Assembly (NCBI RefSeq): GCF_014636175.1
Contig: NZ_BMDW01000003.1
Span: forward strand, 124,001 to 188,000
Source: Sphingomonas psychrolutea
GTDB lineage: Bacteria; Pseudomonadota; Alphaproteobacteria; Sphingomonadales; Sphingomonadaceae
Length of the DNA stretch: 64,000 nt
Direction: 5' to 3'
Shown here: piece by piece, positions 1 to 8,227 of the stretch
Layout: each line of letters opens with the position of its first letter
Numbering within the stretch: position 1 is the stretch's first letter
The notes under the pieces: generated by a model
What the model was told of the DNA's origin: nothing
Seen by the model: the letters and a program-made list of their open reading frames with translations, nothing else
Databases searched by the model: none
Program-made: the position numbers and the translations under genes

Positions 1-210
1 GAGGATCGCAACGACGAACGCGATCAGGCCGAGAAGCTCCGAAGCCGCGAAGCCGATGAACAGGCGGCCCTGCTGGCCGTCTGCTGCGCCGGGGTTACGG
101 AGTGCGCCTTCGAGGAACGAGCCGAACACGTTGCCCACGCCGAGTGCCGCGAGACCGACACCGATCGCTGCCAGGCCGGCACCGATGTACATTGCACCAA
201 GATCAGTCAT
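1..210 (-). CDS. atpE: F0F1 ATP synthase subunit c, 3' end cut by window edge
   Basis: Proteolipid that forms the rotating c-ring of the inner-membrane ATP synthase. Seventy codons are visible from the ATG at 210; the C-terminus lies outside the window. The sequence shows the two-helix hairpin: a Gly/Ala-rich first helix (residues 8-30), the polar RNPGA loop (38-42), and a second helix carrying the proton-binding Glu58 in FAASELLGL. It follows atpB in the order atpI-atpB-atpE, separated by 42 bases. Identity is certain from the motifs; only the end is missing. Confidence 0.96.
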   Translation of the reverse strand, partial: MTDLGAMYIGAGLAAIGVGLAALGVGNVFGSFLEGALRNPGAADGQQGRLFIGFAASELLGLIAFVVAIL

Positions 211-252
211 GATTAACTCCCTAGAAATACGGTAGATTGGTTGTTGAAAACT

Positions 253-1071
253 CTAGTGCAGATGCACCGCGTCGTGAAGGTACAGCGACGTGAGCAAGGC
301 GAACACATAGGCCTGGATCGCGCAGACCAGCAGCTCGAGCGCGCTGACCCCGATGATCATGATGAAGCTCAGGATGCCGACGACCGAGCCGAGCCCGCCG
401 CCCGCGCTGAAGCCCTGCACCACGAAACTGCCGAACACTTCGAGCAGGATGTGCCCCGCCGTCATCGCGACGAACAGTCGCAGCGCGAGCGAGAAGGGGC
501 GGACCATGAACGACACGAATTCGACCGGGATGATCACCGGCATCAGCCACGCCGGCGCGCCGTGCGGCACGAACAGCGTGAAGAATTTGAAGCCATGCTT
601 CCAGAACCCAACCGCCAACACGATCCCGAACGACAGGAAGGCGAGGATCGCGGTCACCGTGATATGGCTCGTCACCGCAAAAGTATGCAGCCCCGGCACG
701 ATCGACAACGGCAGGACGCCGACGAGATTGGCGAACAGGATGAAGTAGAACAGCGAGAAGATGTACGGCGCAAATTTCTTGCCGCCGGCACCGATGTTCA
801 CCGACACCATATTGTCGATGAAGCTGACCGCATCTTCCGCCGCAACCTGCCAGCGACCGGGCACGAGCTGACGCTTCAGCCCGCCCGAGATGAACAAGGC
901 GAGCAACACGAACACGACGACCATGAACAGCGCCGAATTGGTGAACGACACGTCATAACCGAACAGGCTCATATGGCGGCCGAGCACGGGCTCCACCATG
1001 AACTGTTCCATCGGATCGATCTTACCAGCGCTCGCGCTTGCGGCGGTCACGGCGTTCGCTACGGCGCTCAC
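253..1071 (-). CDS. atpB: F0F1 ATP synthase subunit a
   Basis: Stator subunit that provides the proton half-channels against the c-ring. The 272-residue protein has about five to six membrane segments (roughly residues 43-63, 102-122, 135-156, 175-190, 195-215, 235-262). The essential arginine is Arg198 in LALRLFVAMTAGH, matching E. coli Arg210. The start is GTG at 1071, which overlaps the atpI stop in a GTGA tetranucleotide and implies translational coupling. The length is normal for alphaproteobacteria. Identity is very secure. Confidence 0.97.
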   Translation of the reverse strand: MSAVANAVTAASASAGKIDPMEQFMVEPVLGRHMSLFGYDVSFTNSALFMVVVFVLLALFISGGLKRQLVPGRWQVAAEDAVSFIDNMVSVNIGAGGKKFAPYIFSLFYFILFANLVGVLPLSIVPGLHTFAVTSHITVTAILAFLSFGIVLAVGFWKHGFKFFTLFVPHGAPAWLMPVIIPVEFVSFMVRPFSLALRLFVAMTAGHILLEVFGSFVVQGFSAGGGLGSVVGILSFIMIIGVSALELLVCAIQAYVFALLTSLYLHDAVHLH

Positions 1072-1352
1072 TGGGCGCGCTCCTTCGAAATCTTGATGAT
1101 GTTAAGGAACGCCCCGACAATCGCGAGCGTCAGCACGATCAGCAAGGCCCAAGGCGACGTGCCGAGCCACTGATCGAGCGCCCAGCCCATAATCCCGCCA
1201 CCGAACAAGGCACCGAGCAGCAGCGCGAGGACTTTCGATCCCTGCCCATAGCCCTTTGCTTGCGGTGCCGCGACGCCAGCGCGCGACAGTCCGGCCGCTT
1301 TTGCCGAGGCAATGCGGGCGTCCAAATCGTCAGTCTGGCGGTCGTCGGCCAA
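1068..1352 (-). CDS. atpI: AtpI/AtpZ-family F0F1 assembly protein
   Basis: Small 94-residue membrane protein at the head of the F0 operon. In this family it assists c-ring assembly or ion supply and is not part of the final enzyme. A hydrophilic N-terminus (1-38) is followed by two helices (about 41-58 and 67-86), separated by the MGWALDQWLG motif typical of the family. No in-frame ATG is available upstream. The likely start is TTG at 1352, with an AGGAT ribosome-binding sequence about nine bases before it. The stop overlaps the atpB GTG. The remaining uncertainty is the start codon. Confidence 0.88.
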   Translation of the reverse strand: MADDRQTDDLDARIASAKAAGLSRAGVAAPQAKGYGQGSKVLALLLGALFGGGIMGWALDQWLGTSPWALLIVLTLAIVGAFLNIIKISKERAQ

Positions 1353-1547
1353 GGGCGGCTATCCTGATAAGAAAACGCCGCGATGCTGTTGGCACCGCGA
1401 CGATGAACATCGGGGAACTACGATGACCTGCAACAAGCCGCCGTTTCACGGGCCGTTTAGGAAGCTGACCGGGGGGTGTCAACTCTTGTGCACCGCGACG
1501 CGCGATCCGTTGCGCAGCGGCGCGCGGGGCGATAGTCTTTGCGACCG

Positions 1548-2231
1548 ATGAGCACCCCTGCCCCCGATCATGCCGGACATCGCGGGCGCTTGCGCCAGCG
1601 GCTGCTCGAACAAGGCGGCGAAGGCCTGCTCGACCATGAACTCGTCGAATATCTGCTCGCGCTGGCCATCCCGCGGCGCGACACCAAACCGCTCGCCAAG
1701 GCGCTGCTGGCCGAATTCGGCGGCGTGGGCGCGCTGTTCACCGCCGATGCCGCTGCCTTGATGCGCGTCCCCGGCATGGGCGAGACCAGCGCCGCTGCGA
1801 TCCGCATCGTCCAGGCGACCGCTTTGCGCCTGCTCCGCGCCGAGGCGAGCGTCCAGCCCGTGCTGGCGAGCTGGCAAGCGCTGATCGATTATCTCCATGT
1901 CGACATGGCGCACCGCACGACCGAACGCGTCCGCGTGCTCCACCTCAATACCCGCAACGTCCTGATCCGCGACGAAGTGATGAGCGACGGTTCGATCGAC
2001 GAAGCCGCGCTGTATGTCCGCGAGGTGATCCGCCGTGCGATCGATCTCGGGTCGGCCGCGATCATCCTCGTGCACAATCACCCAAGCGGCGATCCGGCAC
2101 CGAGCCGCGCGGACATCGACTTGACCCGCAAGGTAGCAGAAGCGGGCAAACGGCTCGGCATCGCGCTGCACGATCACATCATCATCGGCGCGAGCGGGCA
2201 TTCGAGCCTGCGCGCGATGGGGTTGCTGTAG
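1548..2231 (+). CDS. radC: RadC-family JAB/MPN metalloprotein
   Basis: RadC family protein of unclear role, historically tied to DNA repair. The N-terminal half carries a helix-hairpin-helix-like region (about 30-90, with LMRVPGMGETSAAAI). The C-terminal half is an MPN domain with the metal motif HNHPSGDPAPSRAD, giving His176, His178 and Asp189 as ligands. ATG at 1548 is chosen; a TTG three codons upstream is also open. It is transcribed away from atpI across a gap of about 195 bases in which I see no other gene. The family assignment is certain and the function is not. Confidence 0.93.
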   Translation: MSTPAPDHAGHRGRLRQRLLEQGGEGLLDHELVEYLLALAIPRRDTKPLAKALLAEFGGVGALFTADAAALMRVPGMGETSAAAIRIVQATALRLLRAEASVQPVLASWQALIDYLHVDMAHRTTERVRVLHLNTRNVLIRDEVMSDGSIDEAALYVREVIRRAIDLGSAAIILVHNHPSGDPAPSRADIDLTRKVAEAGKRLGIALHDHIIIGASGHSSLRAMGLL

Positions 2232-2390
2232 ACGGGCGACACGTCAAGCATTCCCGCTGACGGCGACTGCGTAACGATACGGCCCGAATCGGCCGATTTG
2301 AAGGGTCGGCCCGTCCCTGCTAACGCGCAGCTTGTCGTGGTTCCGAGCCGATTCTGCGATGACCCGACCCTGCCGACCCAAGGAAATCCA

Positions 2391-3707
2391 ATGATCCCGC
2401 GCTATTCCCGCCCCGATATGGTCGCGATCTGGACGCCCGAGGCGCGCTTTGGCATCTGGTTCGAGATCGAAGCGCACGCCACCGACGCGCTCGCCGAGCT
2501 CGGCGTGGTGCCCAAGGAAGCCGCCGCCGCGATCTGGGCAAAGGGCGCGTTCGAGGTCGAGCGGATCGACGAGATCGAGCGCGAGACCAAGCACGACGTG
2601 ATCGCCTTCCTGACCAATGTCGCCGAACATGTCGGCCCCGAGGCGCGCTTCATGCACCAGGGCATGACCTCGTCGGACGTGCTCGACACCTGCCTGTCGG
2701 TGCAGCTCGCGCGGGCGAGCGACTTGCTGCTCGCCGATATCGACGCCTTGCTCGCGGTGCTCAAACGCCGCGCGATCGAACACAAGATGACGCCGACGAT
2801 CGGGCGCAGCCACGGCATCCATGCCGAGCCGGTCACCTTCGGGCTGAAACTCGCCCAGGCCTATGCCGAGTTCGACCGCAACCGCGCCCGGCTCGTCACG
2901 GCGCGCGCCGACATCGCGACCTGTGCGATTTCGGGCGCGGTCGGCACCTTCGCCAATATCGATCCGTTCGTCGAAGCGCATGTCGCGGAGAAAATGGGGC
3001 TGACGATCGAACCCGTTTCGACTCAGGTCATCCCGCGCGACCGCCACGCGATGTTTTTCGCGACGCTGGGCGTGATCGCCTCGTCGATCGAACGCCTCGC
3101 GACCGAAATCCGTCATTTGCAGCGCACCGAAGTGCTCGAAGCGGAGGAGTTCTTCGCGCCCGGCCAGAAGGGCTCGTCGGCGATGCCGCACAAGCGCAAC
3201 CCGGTGCTCACCGAAAACCTCACCGGCCTTGCGCGGATGGTGCGCGGCTATGTCACGCCCGCGCTGGAAAATGTGGCGCTATGGCATGAGCGCGACATCA
3301 GCCACTCCTCGGTCGAGCGTTACATCGGCCCCGACGCGACGATCACGCTCGACTTCGCGCTCGCGCGGCTGACCGGCGTGATGGACAAGCTCGTCGTCTA
3401 TCCTGCGCGGATGGAGAAGAACCTCAACAAGATGGGCGGCCTCGTCCATTCGCAACGCGTCTTGCTCGCGCTGACGCAAGCAGGCGTCAGCCGCGAGGAC
3501 GCCTACCGGCTCGTCCAGCGCAACGCGATGAAAGTGTGGGATTCGGACGGCGCTCTGTCGCTGATGGAATTGCTCAAGGCCGATCCCGAGGTCACCGCCG
3601 CGCTGTCGGTGGCGGAGATCGAGGATAAGTTCGACCTCGGCTATCATTTGAAGCATGTCGACACGATCTTCGCGCGGGTGTTTGGCGAAGGCGACGGCAA
3701 CGCGTGA
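2391..3707 (+). CDS. purB: adenylosuccinate lyase
   Basis: Catalyses two purine steps: SAICAR to AICAR plus fumarate, and adenylosuccinate to AMP plus fumarate. The 438-residue protein belongs to the aspartase/fumarase superfamily. Visible motifs are TSSDVLDT near residue 88, the general-base histidine region GRSHGIHAEP, and the signature GSSAMPHKRNP carrying the flexible-loop serine. ATG 2391 is preceded by AAGGAAA seven bases upstream and starts the classic MIPRYSRPDM N-terminus. The stop overlaps the GTG of the next gene in GTGA, so the two are probably co-translated. Length and motifs are normal. Confidence 0.98.
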   Translation: MIPRYSRPDMVAIWTPEARFGIWFEIEAHATDALAELGVVPKEAAAAIWAKGAFEVERIDEIERETKHDVIAFLTNVAEHVGPEARFMHQGMTSSDVLDTCLSVQLARASDLLLADIDALLAVLKRRAIEHKMTPTIGRSHGIHAEPVTFGLKLAQAYAEFDRNRARLVTARADIATCAISGAVGTFANIDPFVEAHVAEKMGLTIEPVSTQVIPRDRHAMFFATLGVIASSIERLATEIRHLQRTEVLEAEEFFAPGQKGSSAMPHKRNPVLTENLTGLARMVRGYVTPALENVALWHERDISHSSVERYIGPDATITLDFALARLTGVMDKLVVYPARMEKNLNKMGGLVHSQRVLLALTQAGVSREDAYRLVQRNAMKVWDSDGALSLMELLKADPEVTAALSVAEIEDKFDLGYHLKHVDTIFARVFGEGDGNA

Positions 3708-5227
3708 CGCCGACACGCCCTGACCGCGCGACGCTGATCGCGCGCGCGGCCCTGGCGATCGCCGCGATCGCCTTGGCGTGGGGCTTGGCGCGGCTCGGGT
3801 TTCACGCATTCGATGCGCTGAACGATCCGTTCGGGCGGGACTATGGCGAGGGGGTCGTCTGGCAACAGCTGCGCCGTATCGTGGCGGGAACGGGCTATGC
3901 GCCCTTGCGGGAATTCCCGGCGATCGTGTTCAATTATCCGCCGGTCTATCATCTGGTCACCGCGGCGACATCGGCGCTGTTCGGCTTGGACCAATTGTTC
4001 GCCGGGCGGCTAGTGTCGCTCGTCTCGACGATCGTGTCGGCGATGCTGGCCGGCGTCGTGACGATGATCGCGATCGGCAATGGCGAGGATCGGCGCGTTC
4101 GTGCCTTGGCCGGGATCTTCACCGCCGCGTGCTTCGCCGCGCTGCCGCTGTTGCTGACCTCGGCGCTGTTGATGCAGATCGACATGCTGGCGCTGGCCTT
4201 CACTTTGGCCGGGCTGGTGCTGGTCGTTCGCGCGGTCGATCGTCCGATGCTCGCGATCGGCGCCGGCGTTCTGTTCGCGCTCGCGCTCTACACGCGCCAG
4301 ACCAGCCTCCCCGCCCCTGCTGCTGCGTTTCTCATTCTGCTGGTCGCCCGCCCGCGCGCCGCGTGGCTGCTGCTCGGCAGCGCGGTGCTCGCCTCGTTCA
4401 TCGGTCTCGGCCTGATCAACGCGACGCAGAGCGACCATTTCCTGACCAACATCCTCTTCTACAATCTCAACCGGATCGCGTGGGACCATGCCGCGAAATC
4501 GCTGTTGGTGCTGTTGGCGAACATCGTGCCGATCACGCTTGGCGGCATCGGCTTCGTCGTGGCGTGGCGGCGGGTCGATCCGCGCCAGTGGCGGCGCTGG
4601 CGCGCGCGAATGCCGCGCGAAAGCGGATTGGCGGCGACGGCAATCGTCCTGCTGATGGTGATCCTCAAGACGCTGATGCTACCGATGATCCTCAAATCGG
4701 GGGCCAATGACAATTATCTGATCGACTGGTTCGCGGGCATCACGATCCTGGTCGGGATCGCGGTCGTCCCGGTCATTCGCGCGGCTTGGTCGCCATCGTT
4801 CGCACCAAACGGGCTGCTGCTGATCCTGATCGGGGTGGGTGTACCAATCCAGGTGCTCGACCCGCCGATCGTACCCGACCCGCGGTATCGCACCGGCGAT
4901 GAGGCCGCAATGCGCGCCCTCGTCGCACGCGTCGGGGCGAGCCCGAAGCCGGTGGTGAGCGACGACATGGTTCTGCTCCGCCGCGCCGGGCAGAACGTTA
5001 TCTGGGAACCCGCCATGATCGCCGAACTGGGCAGCGCGGGCGTGTATGATCAGGTGCGGCTCGCGGCGCACGTCCGGCGCGGCGATTTCGGGTTTTTCGT
5101 GACGTACGGCGATCGCGGTGATGTGATCTACAATCAGCGCTTTACGCCGCTGATCGCCAACGCGATCGACGCGGCCTATCCGCGGCGGGAGCGGGTGGGT
5201 GCGCTGACGCTCCATTTGCCACGCTAA
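3704..5227 (+). CDS. polytopic membrane protein, GT-C glycosyltransferase-like
   Basis: A 507-residue membrane protein with about ten to eleven hydrophobic segments through residue 400 and a soluble C-terminal tail of about 110 residues. An acidic patch, DPFGRDYGEG, after the first helix resembles the catalytic acidic loop of GT-C enzymes (PMT/ArnT type), which transfer sugars from polyprenyl-phosphate donors on the periplasmic face. FNYPPVYHL follows, as in several such proteins. The GTG start sits inside the purB stop (GTGA), so it depends on purB translation. Substrate cannot be inferred. It might instead be an uncharacterised hypothetical family without transferase activity. Confidence 0.6.
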   Translation: MTPTRPDRATLIARAALAIAAIALAWGLARLGFHAFDALNDPFGRDYGEGVVWQQLRRIVAGTGYAPLREFPAIVFNYPPVYHLVTAATSALFGLDQLFAGRLVSLVSTIVSAMLAGVVTMIAIGNGEDRRVRALAGIFTAACFAALPLLLTSALLMQIDMLALAFTLAGLVLVVRAVDRPMLAIGAGVLFALALYTRQTSLPAPAAAFLILLVARPRAAWLLLGSAVLASFIGLGLINATQSDHFLTNILFYNLNRIAWDHAAKSLLVLLANIVPITLGGIGFVVAWRRVDPRQWRRWRARMPRESGLAATAIVLLMVILKTLMLPMILKSGANDNYLIDWFAGITILVGIAVVPVIRAAWSPSFAPNGLLLILIGVGVPIQVLDPPIVPDPRYRTGDEAAMRALVARVGASPKPVVSDDMVLLRRAGQNVIWEPAMIAELGSAGVYDQVRLAAHVRRGDFGFFVTYGDRGDVIYNQRFTPLIANAIDAAYPRRERVGALTLHLPR

Positions 5228-5235
5228 AAGCGAAC

Positions 5236-5249
5236 TTCGAACGTTCGAA
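5236..5249. promoter_or_regulatory. perfect 14-base palindrome
   Basis: TTCGAACGTTCGAA is fully self-complementary. It begins nine bases after the stop of the GT-C-like gene and about 125 bases ahead of a possible 27-residue peptide gene. It could be a dimeric repressor site or a small cruciform. It lacks the GAAC/GTTC seven-base spacing of alphaproteobacterial LexA boxes. Confidence 0.35.
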
Positions 5250-5373
5250 ACTCCATTTGAACCCCACGATTGCATTTGCTGCATGTGCGAAGGCGCGTAA
5301 TAAAGTTGCGTGTGCGAGCAACAATCTCCAAATGTGTCGCAGCCGGAACGAACCGGCCCACGGAGACCCAACG

Positions 5374-5457
5374 ATGCGTATTTTGGAAAAGCTTGCCAGT
5401 GGCCTGATCGCCGCAGCGGGCGTCGCGCTGTTGGTTGAGGTGACGTTGATCCTCTGA
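5374..5457 (+). CDS. possible 27-residue single-helix membrane peptide
   Basis: A very short frame preceded by GGAGACC at a good ribosome-binding distance from ATG 5374. The peptide starts MRILEKLASG and continues as one hydrophobic helix (residues 9-27) with a charged N-terminus. This is the usual look of a small membrane peptide. No partner is obvious. It sits alone between the purB operon and the convergent protease gene. With only 28 codons the evidence is the ribosome-binding site plus the coherent helix; it could be chance. Confidence 0.35.
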   Translation: MRILEKLASGLIAAAGVALLVEVTLIL

Positions 5458-5470
5458 CCAGTCAGCCCAA

Positions 5471-5494
5471 CCGCCCCTTCTCTCGACGGGGCGG
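5471..5494. terminator. GC-rich hairpin between convergent genes
   Basis: Seven-base stem CCGCCCC/GGGGCGG around a ten-base loop, located between a plus-strand unit ending at 5457 and the minus-strand protease gene ending at 5510. There is no clear T-tract, so termination here is tentative. Confidence 0.35.
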
Positions 5495-5509
5495 CCAGGG
5501 CGGACCGGA

Positions 5510-7012
5510 TCAATCGACCTGACGTTCCAGCCACTTAGCCGCGTGCGTGACGGGGTCCTTTTCCCCCGCAGGAATGCGAATATCAGGCGCGATGCCATCC
5601 GGATCAACCGGGTCGCCAGGCAAACGCAGCGTCCGCGACGTCGCCCATTGCACTCGATACCGGCCCGACGGCGTCGGCATACCGACGACGTTCGCGAAAT
5701 CGAGCACACCGGCCGAATTGCTTTGGCCCATCAGCGTAACCTTGCCGCTTTGCCGCAGCGCCAGCAGGAATTGCTCGGCAGTACTCCCGGCACCGTCGAT
5801 CAACACGGCGACTCGCCTCGGATATGGCACAACTGTCGGCAGCCGATCGATCGAGAAGGGCAACGGATCAGGCCGGAAGTAGCCGCCGAAATTGCCCTCC
5901 ATCTGCTTGTTCTGTATGTCCAAATTCGCGGCAACGGCGGGTGCCTCGGCGCGAATATCGTCGGCGATCTTGCGGCGTAGCGCGAGGTTGTCCTGGCTCG
6001 CGCGCATTTCGATCCCGATCGTATAGACCGGACGCGTGTAAACGAGCGGCAGGATCGGCTCGTACACAAAATCGCTCCCCCCGCCATTGCTACGCAGGTC
6101 GATCACCAAATTGGGGGTCTTGTCGATCTGGGCCTTGTGCGCGGCGAGCAGCGCCTTCAACGGCGCGGCGCGGCTCGGGTCGAAATCCGGAATGCGGAGC
6201 CACAGCGTTTTCGGGGATAGCGCCTTGAGGAATAGCTCGTCGGACGGATATTGCCGTGCGACGATATCGCGATCAACTACTTCGGGCAGATCGCGCGTCC
6301 ATGTCCCCCAGCCTGTAACAAGGATCGCCGCCCCTCCGGCAACGACCTGAGCCGCCACGTTTTCCTCATCATGTGCGCCGGTGCGATACAGCATTTGCAG
6401 CCCACCTTTGGCGTCGCGCTGGATCTCCGCCTTGATCTGCCCGGGTCGCCAATTCTCGGCGGTGGTCGTCAGCACGATCGCCGAAAATATGCGGGGCTTT
6501 CTGGCATTGCGCAGGATGGCGATGCGATAGCGGTCGCTCCCGATCCGCCAGATGCCCTCGATCGGATCGCGCGCCTTGCCGAGCGCGCCCAACCGTGCGC
6601 GCGCCTGCGCCTCGGTCAGCGGGCGTGACGGGTAGGATGACGGCGGTGCCACGGCACCAGCGGCGACCGCTGGCGCAGGTACCGATTGCGCATAAACGCG
6701 GGTATGGCGATCTTTGAAGAAATCGACCCATTCTGCAAGCAGCGCGGCGAGTTCGGTATCGCTAACGGTCGCCACCTTGGCGCGCAATCGCGCGGTCAAA
6801 TCGCTTAGCTGGGCGCGATTGGTGGGGGTTACCTTGGAATCCCATCCGGCATAGTTCGCGGTAACCTTGTCGATCACGAAATCGAAGTCGCGCAGATTCG
6901 TCGTGGCACGATCCGCTGGCGGTGCCTGCTGCGCCGCGACGATCACGGGTGAGACCACACCGATCGCCGCAAGCGCAGAAAATGCCGTCAGAAAAGTCCC
7001 AAACCCCCGCAT
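5510..7012 (-). CDS. exported S41-family serine peptidase
   Basis: A 500-residue protein of the C-terminal-processing peptidase family (IRBP/TSPc fold). The first 27 residues form a signal peptide ending near VAAQQA, so it acts in the periplasm or at the surface. The S41 domain lies in the C-terminal half. VIDLRSNGGGSD is the family strand-turn, and DGAGSTAEQFL carries the likely catalytic Ser, with a Lys in the SGKVTLMG segment. No PDZ domain is evident, unlike Prc/CtpA. ATG 7012 has a strong GGGGGGAAG upstream. It follows dnaJ on the same strand with a 25-base gap. The substrate is unknown. Confidence 0.83.
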   Translation of the reverse strand: MRGFGTFLTAFSALAAIGVVSPVIVAAQQAPPADRATTNLRDFDFVIDKVTANYAGWDSKVTPTNRAQLSDLTARLRAKVATVSDTELAALLAEWVDFFKDRHTRVYAQSVPAPAVAAGAVAPPSSYPSRPLTEAQARARLGALGKARDPIEGIWRIGSDRYRIAILRNARKPRIFSAIVLTTTAENWRPGQIKAEIQRDAKGGLQMLYRTGAHDEENVAAQVVAGGAAILVTGWGTWTRDLPEVVDRDIVARQYPSDELFLKALSPKTLWLRIPDFDPSRAAPLKALLAAHKAQIDKTPNLVIDLRSNGGGSDFVYEPILPLVYTRPVYTIGIEMRASQDNLALRRKIADDIRAEAPAVAANLDIQNKQMEGNFGGYFRPDPLPFSIDRLPTVVPYPRRVAVLIDGAGSTAEQFLLALRQSGKVTLMGQSNSAGVLDFANVVGMPTPSGRYRVQWATSRTLRLPGDPVDPDGIAPDIRIPAGEKDPVTHAAKWLERQVD

Positions 7013-7037
7013 ACTTCCCCCCGAAAGTCCCGAACGA

Positions 7038-8159
7038 TTATCCCCACGCGCCCTTCATTTTCTTAAAAAAACCGCTAGTCTGCGGGCATTCCTTGCCGGT
7101 TTCGGTCGCGCGGAATTCCTCGAGCAACTCGCGCTGGCGGCTGGTCAAATGACTCGGCGTTTCGACTTCGATGCGAATGACGAGATCGCCGCGCCCGCGC
7201 CCCTGCAGCACCGGCATGCCCGCGCCACGCTGCCGCAATTCGCGGCCGCTTTGCGTGCCCGCCGGAATCTTGATCGGATGGCGAACGCCATCGGGGCCGG
7301 GAATATGGATTTCCCCGCCAAGCGAGGCGGTCGTGAAGCTGATCGGCGTGCGCGCGAACAGCGTCGTCCCCTCGCGCTCGAACAGCGGATGCCGCGCGAC
7401 GTGGAGGAAGATGTAGAGGTCGCCCGCCGGTGCACCGCGCAAACCCGCCTCACCCTCGCCGGTCAAGCGGACGCGGGTGCCTTCATCGACGCCGGGTGGA
7501 ATGTTGACGGCGCGCGTCTTGGTCTTTTCGACACGGCCCTCACCGCGGCAATTGCCACACGGATCGGCGATCGTCTGGCCCGCGCCGTGGCATGACGGGC
7601 AGGTGCGTTCGACCACGAAGAAACCCTGTTGCGCGCGCACCTTACCATGGCCATGGCAGGTCGCGCACGACTTGGCCGACGTGCCCTTGGTCGCGCCGCT
7701 GCCATTGCAGATATCGCAGACTCCGGTGACATCGATCGTAATCTCGGTCGCTTTACCGTGGAACGCATCTTCGAGCGTGATTTCCATGTCATAGCGCAAA
7801 TCAGCACCACGCCGCGGCGCAGTCCCGCCGCCGCGCTGACCACCCATGAACTCGCCGAAGATATTTTCAAAAATATCCGAAAACGCGCTGAAATCCTGTG
7901 CGCCGCCGCCGCCGCCGCCGCCACCCTGCTGCTTGAACGCAGCATGGCCGTAGCGATCATAGGCCGCGCGCTTTTGCGGGTCCTTAAGGCAGTCATAGGC
8001 TTCACTGATCGATTTGAAGCGCGCCTCGGAATCGCTGCAGCCGGGATTTTTGTCCGGATGATAGCGCATCGCCAGGCGGCGATAGGAGGATTTGAGCGTG
8101 CCATCGTCGGCATTGCGCTCGCATTCCAGCAATTCGTAGAAATCAACTTCGGTCGTCAT
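7038..8159 (-). CDS. dnaJ: chaperone DnaJ (Hsp40)
   Basis: Co-chaperone that delivers unfolded proteins to DnaK and stimulates its ATPase. The 373-residue type I layout is complete. A J domain spans 1-70 with the HPD motif (RYHPDKNPG). A Gly-rich linker contains a run of eight glycines encoded by a GCC-type microsatellite near 7905-7925. Four CxxCxGxG zinc repeats follow (CDICNGSG, CATCHGHG, CPSCHGAG, CGNCRGEG), then the C-terminal substrate-binding domain. It follows dnaK by 68 bases that contain a stem-loop. Confidence 0.98.
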   Translation of the reverse strand: MTTEVDFYELLECERNADDGTLKSSYRRLAMRYHPDKNPGCSDSEARFKSISEAYDCLKDPQKRAAYDRYGHAAFKQQGGGGGGGGAQDFSAFSDIFENIFGEFMGGQRGGGTAPRRGADLRYDMEITLEDAFHGKATEITIDVTGVCDICNGSGATKGTSAKSCATCHGHGKVRAQQGFFVVERTCPSCHGAGQTIADPCGNCRGEGRVEKTKTRAVNIPPGVDEGTRVRLTGEGEAGLRGAPAGDLYIFLHVARHPLFEREGTTLFARTPISFTTASLGGEIHIPGPDGVRHPIKIPAGTQSGRELRQRGAGMPVLQGRGRGDLVIRIEVETPSHLTSRQRELLEEFRATETGKECPQTSGFFKKMKGAWG

Positions 8160-8177
8160 GCTCGGCCCCCGCCCTGT

Positions 8178-8210
8178 CCGTCATCCGCGCCACTAATGCA
8201 CGGATGACGG
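8178..8210 (-). other. dnaK-dnaJ intercistronic stem-loop
   Basis: Ten-base perfect stem CCGTCATCCG/CGGATGACGG around a 13-base loop in the 68-base gap between dnaK and dnaJ. No T-run follows it on the transcribed strand. It is better read as an mRNA-stability or partial-attenuation element that lowers dnaJ relative to dnaK than as a full terminator. Confidence 0.5.
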
Positions 8211-8227
8211 GAGGTGCGCATCAGTTT

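Noticed and set aside
5232..5246. GAAC and GTTC half-sites considered as a LexA (SOS) box.
   Set aside because: The spacing is three or less, not the seven bases of the alphaproteobacterial LexA site.
7905..7925. Run of GCC triplets taken as a possible regulatory microsatellite.
   Set aside because: It simply encodes the polyglycine linker of DnaJ and keeps the reading frame.
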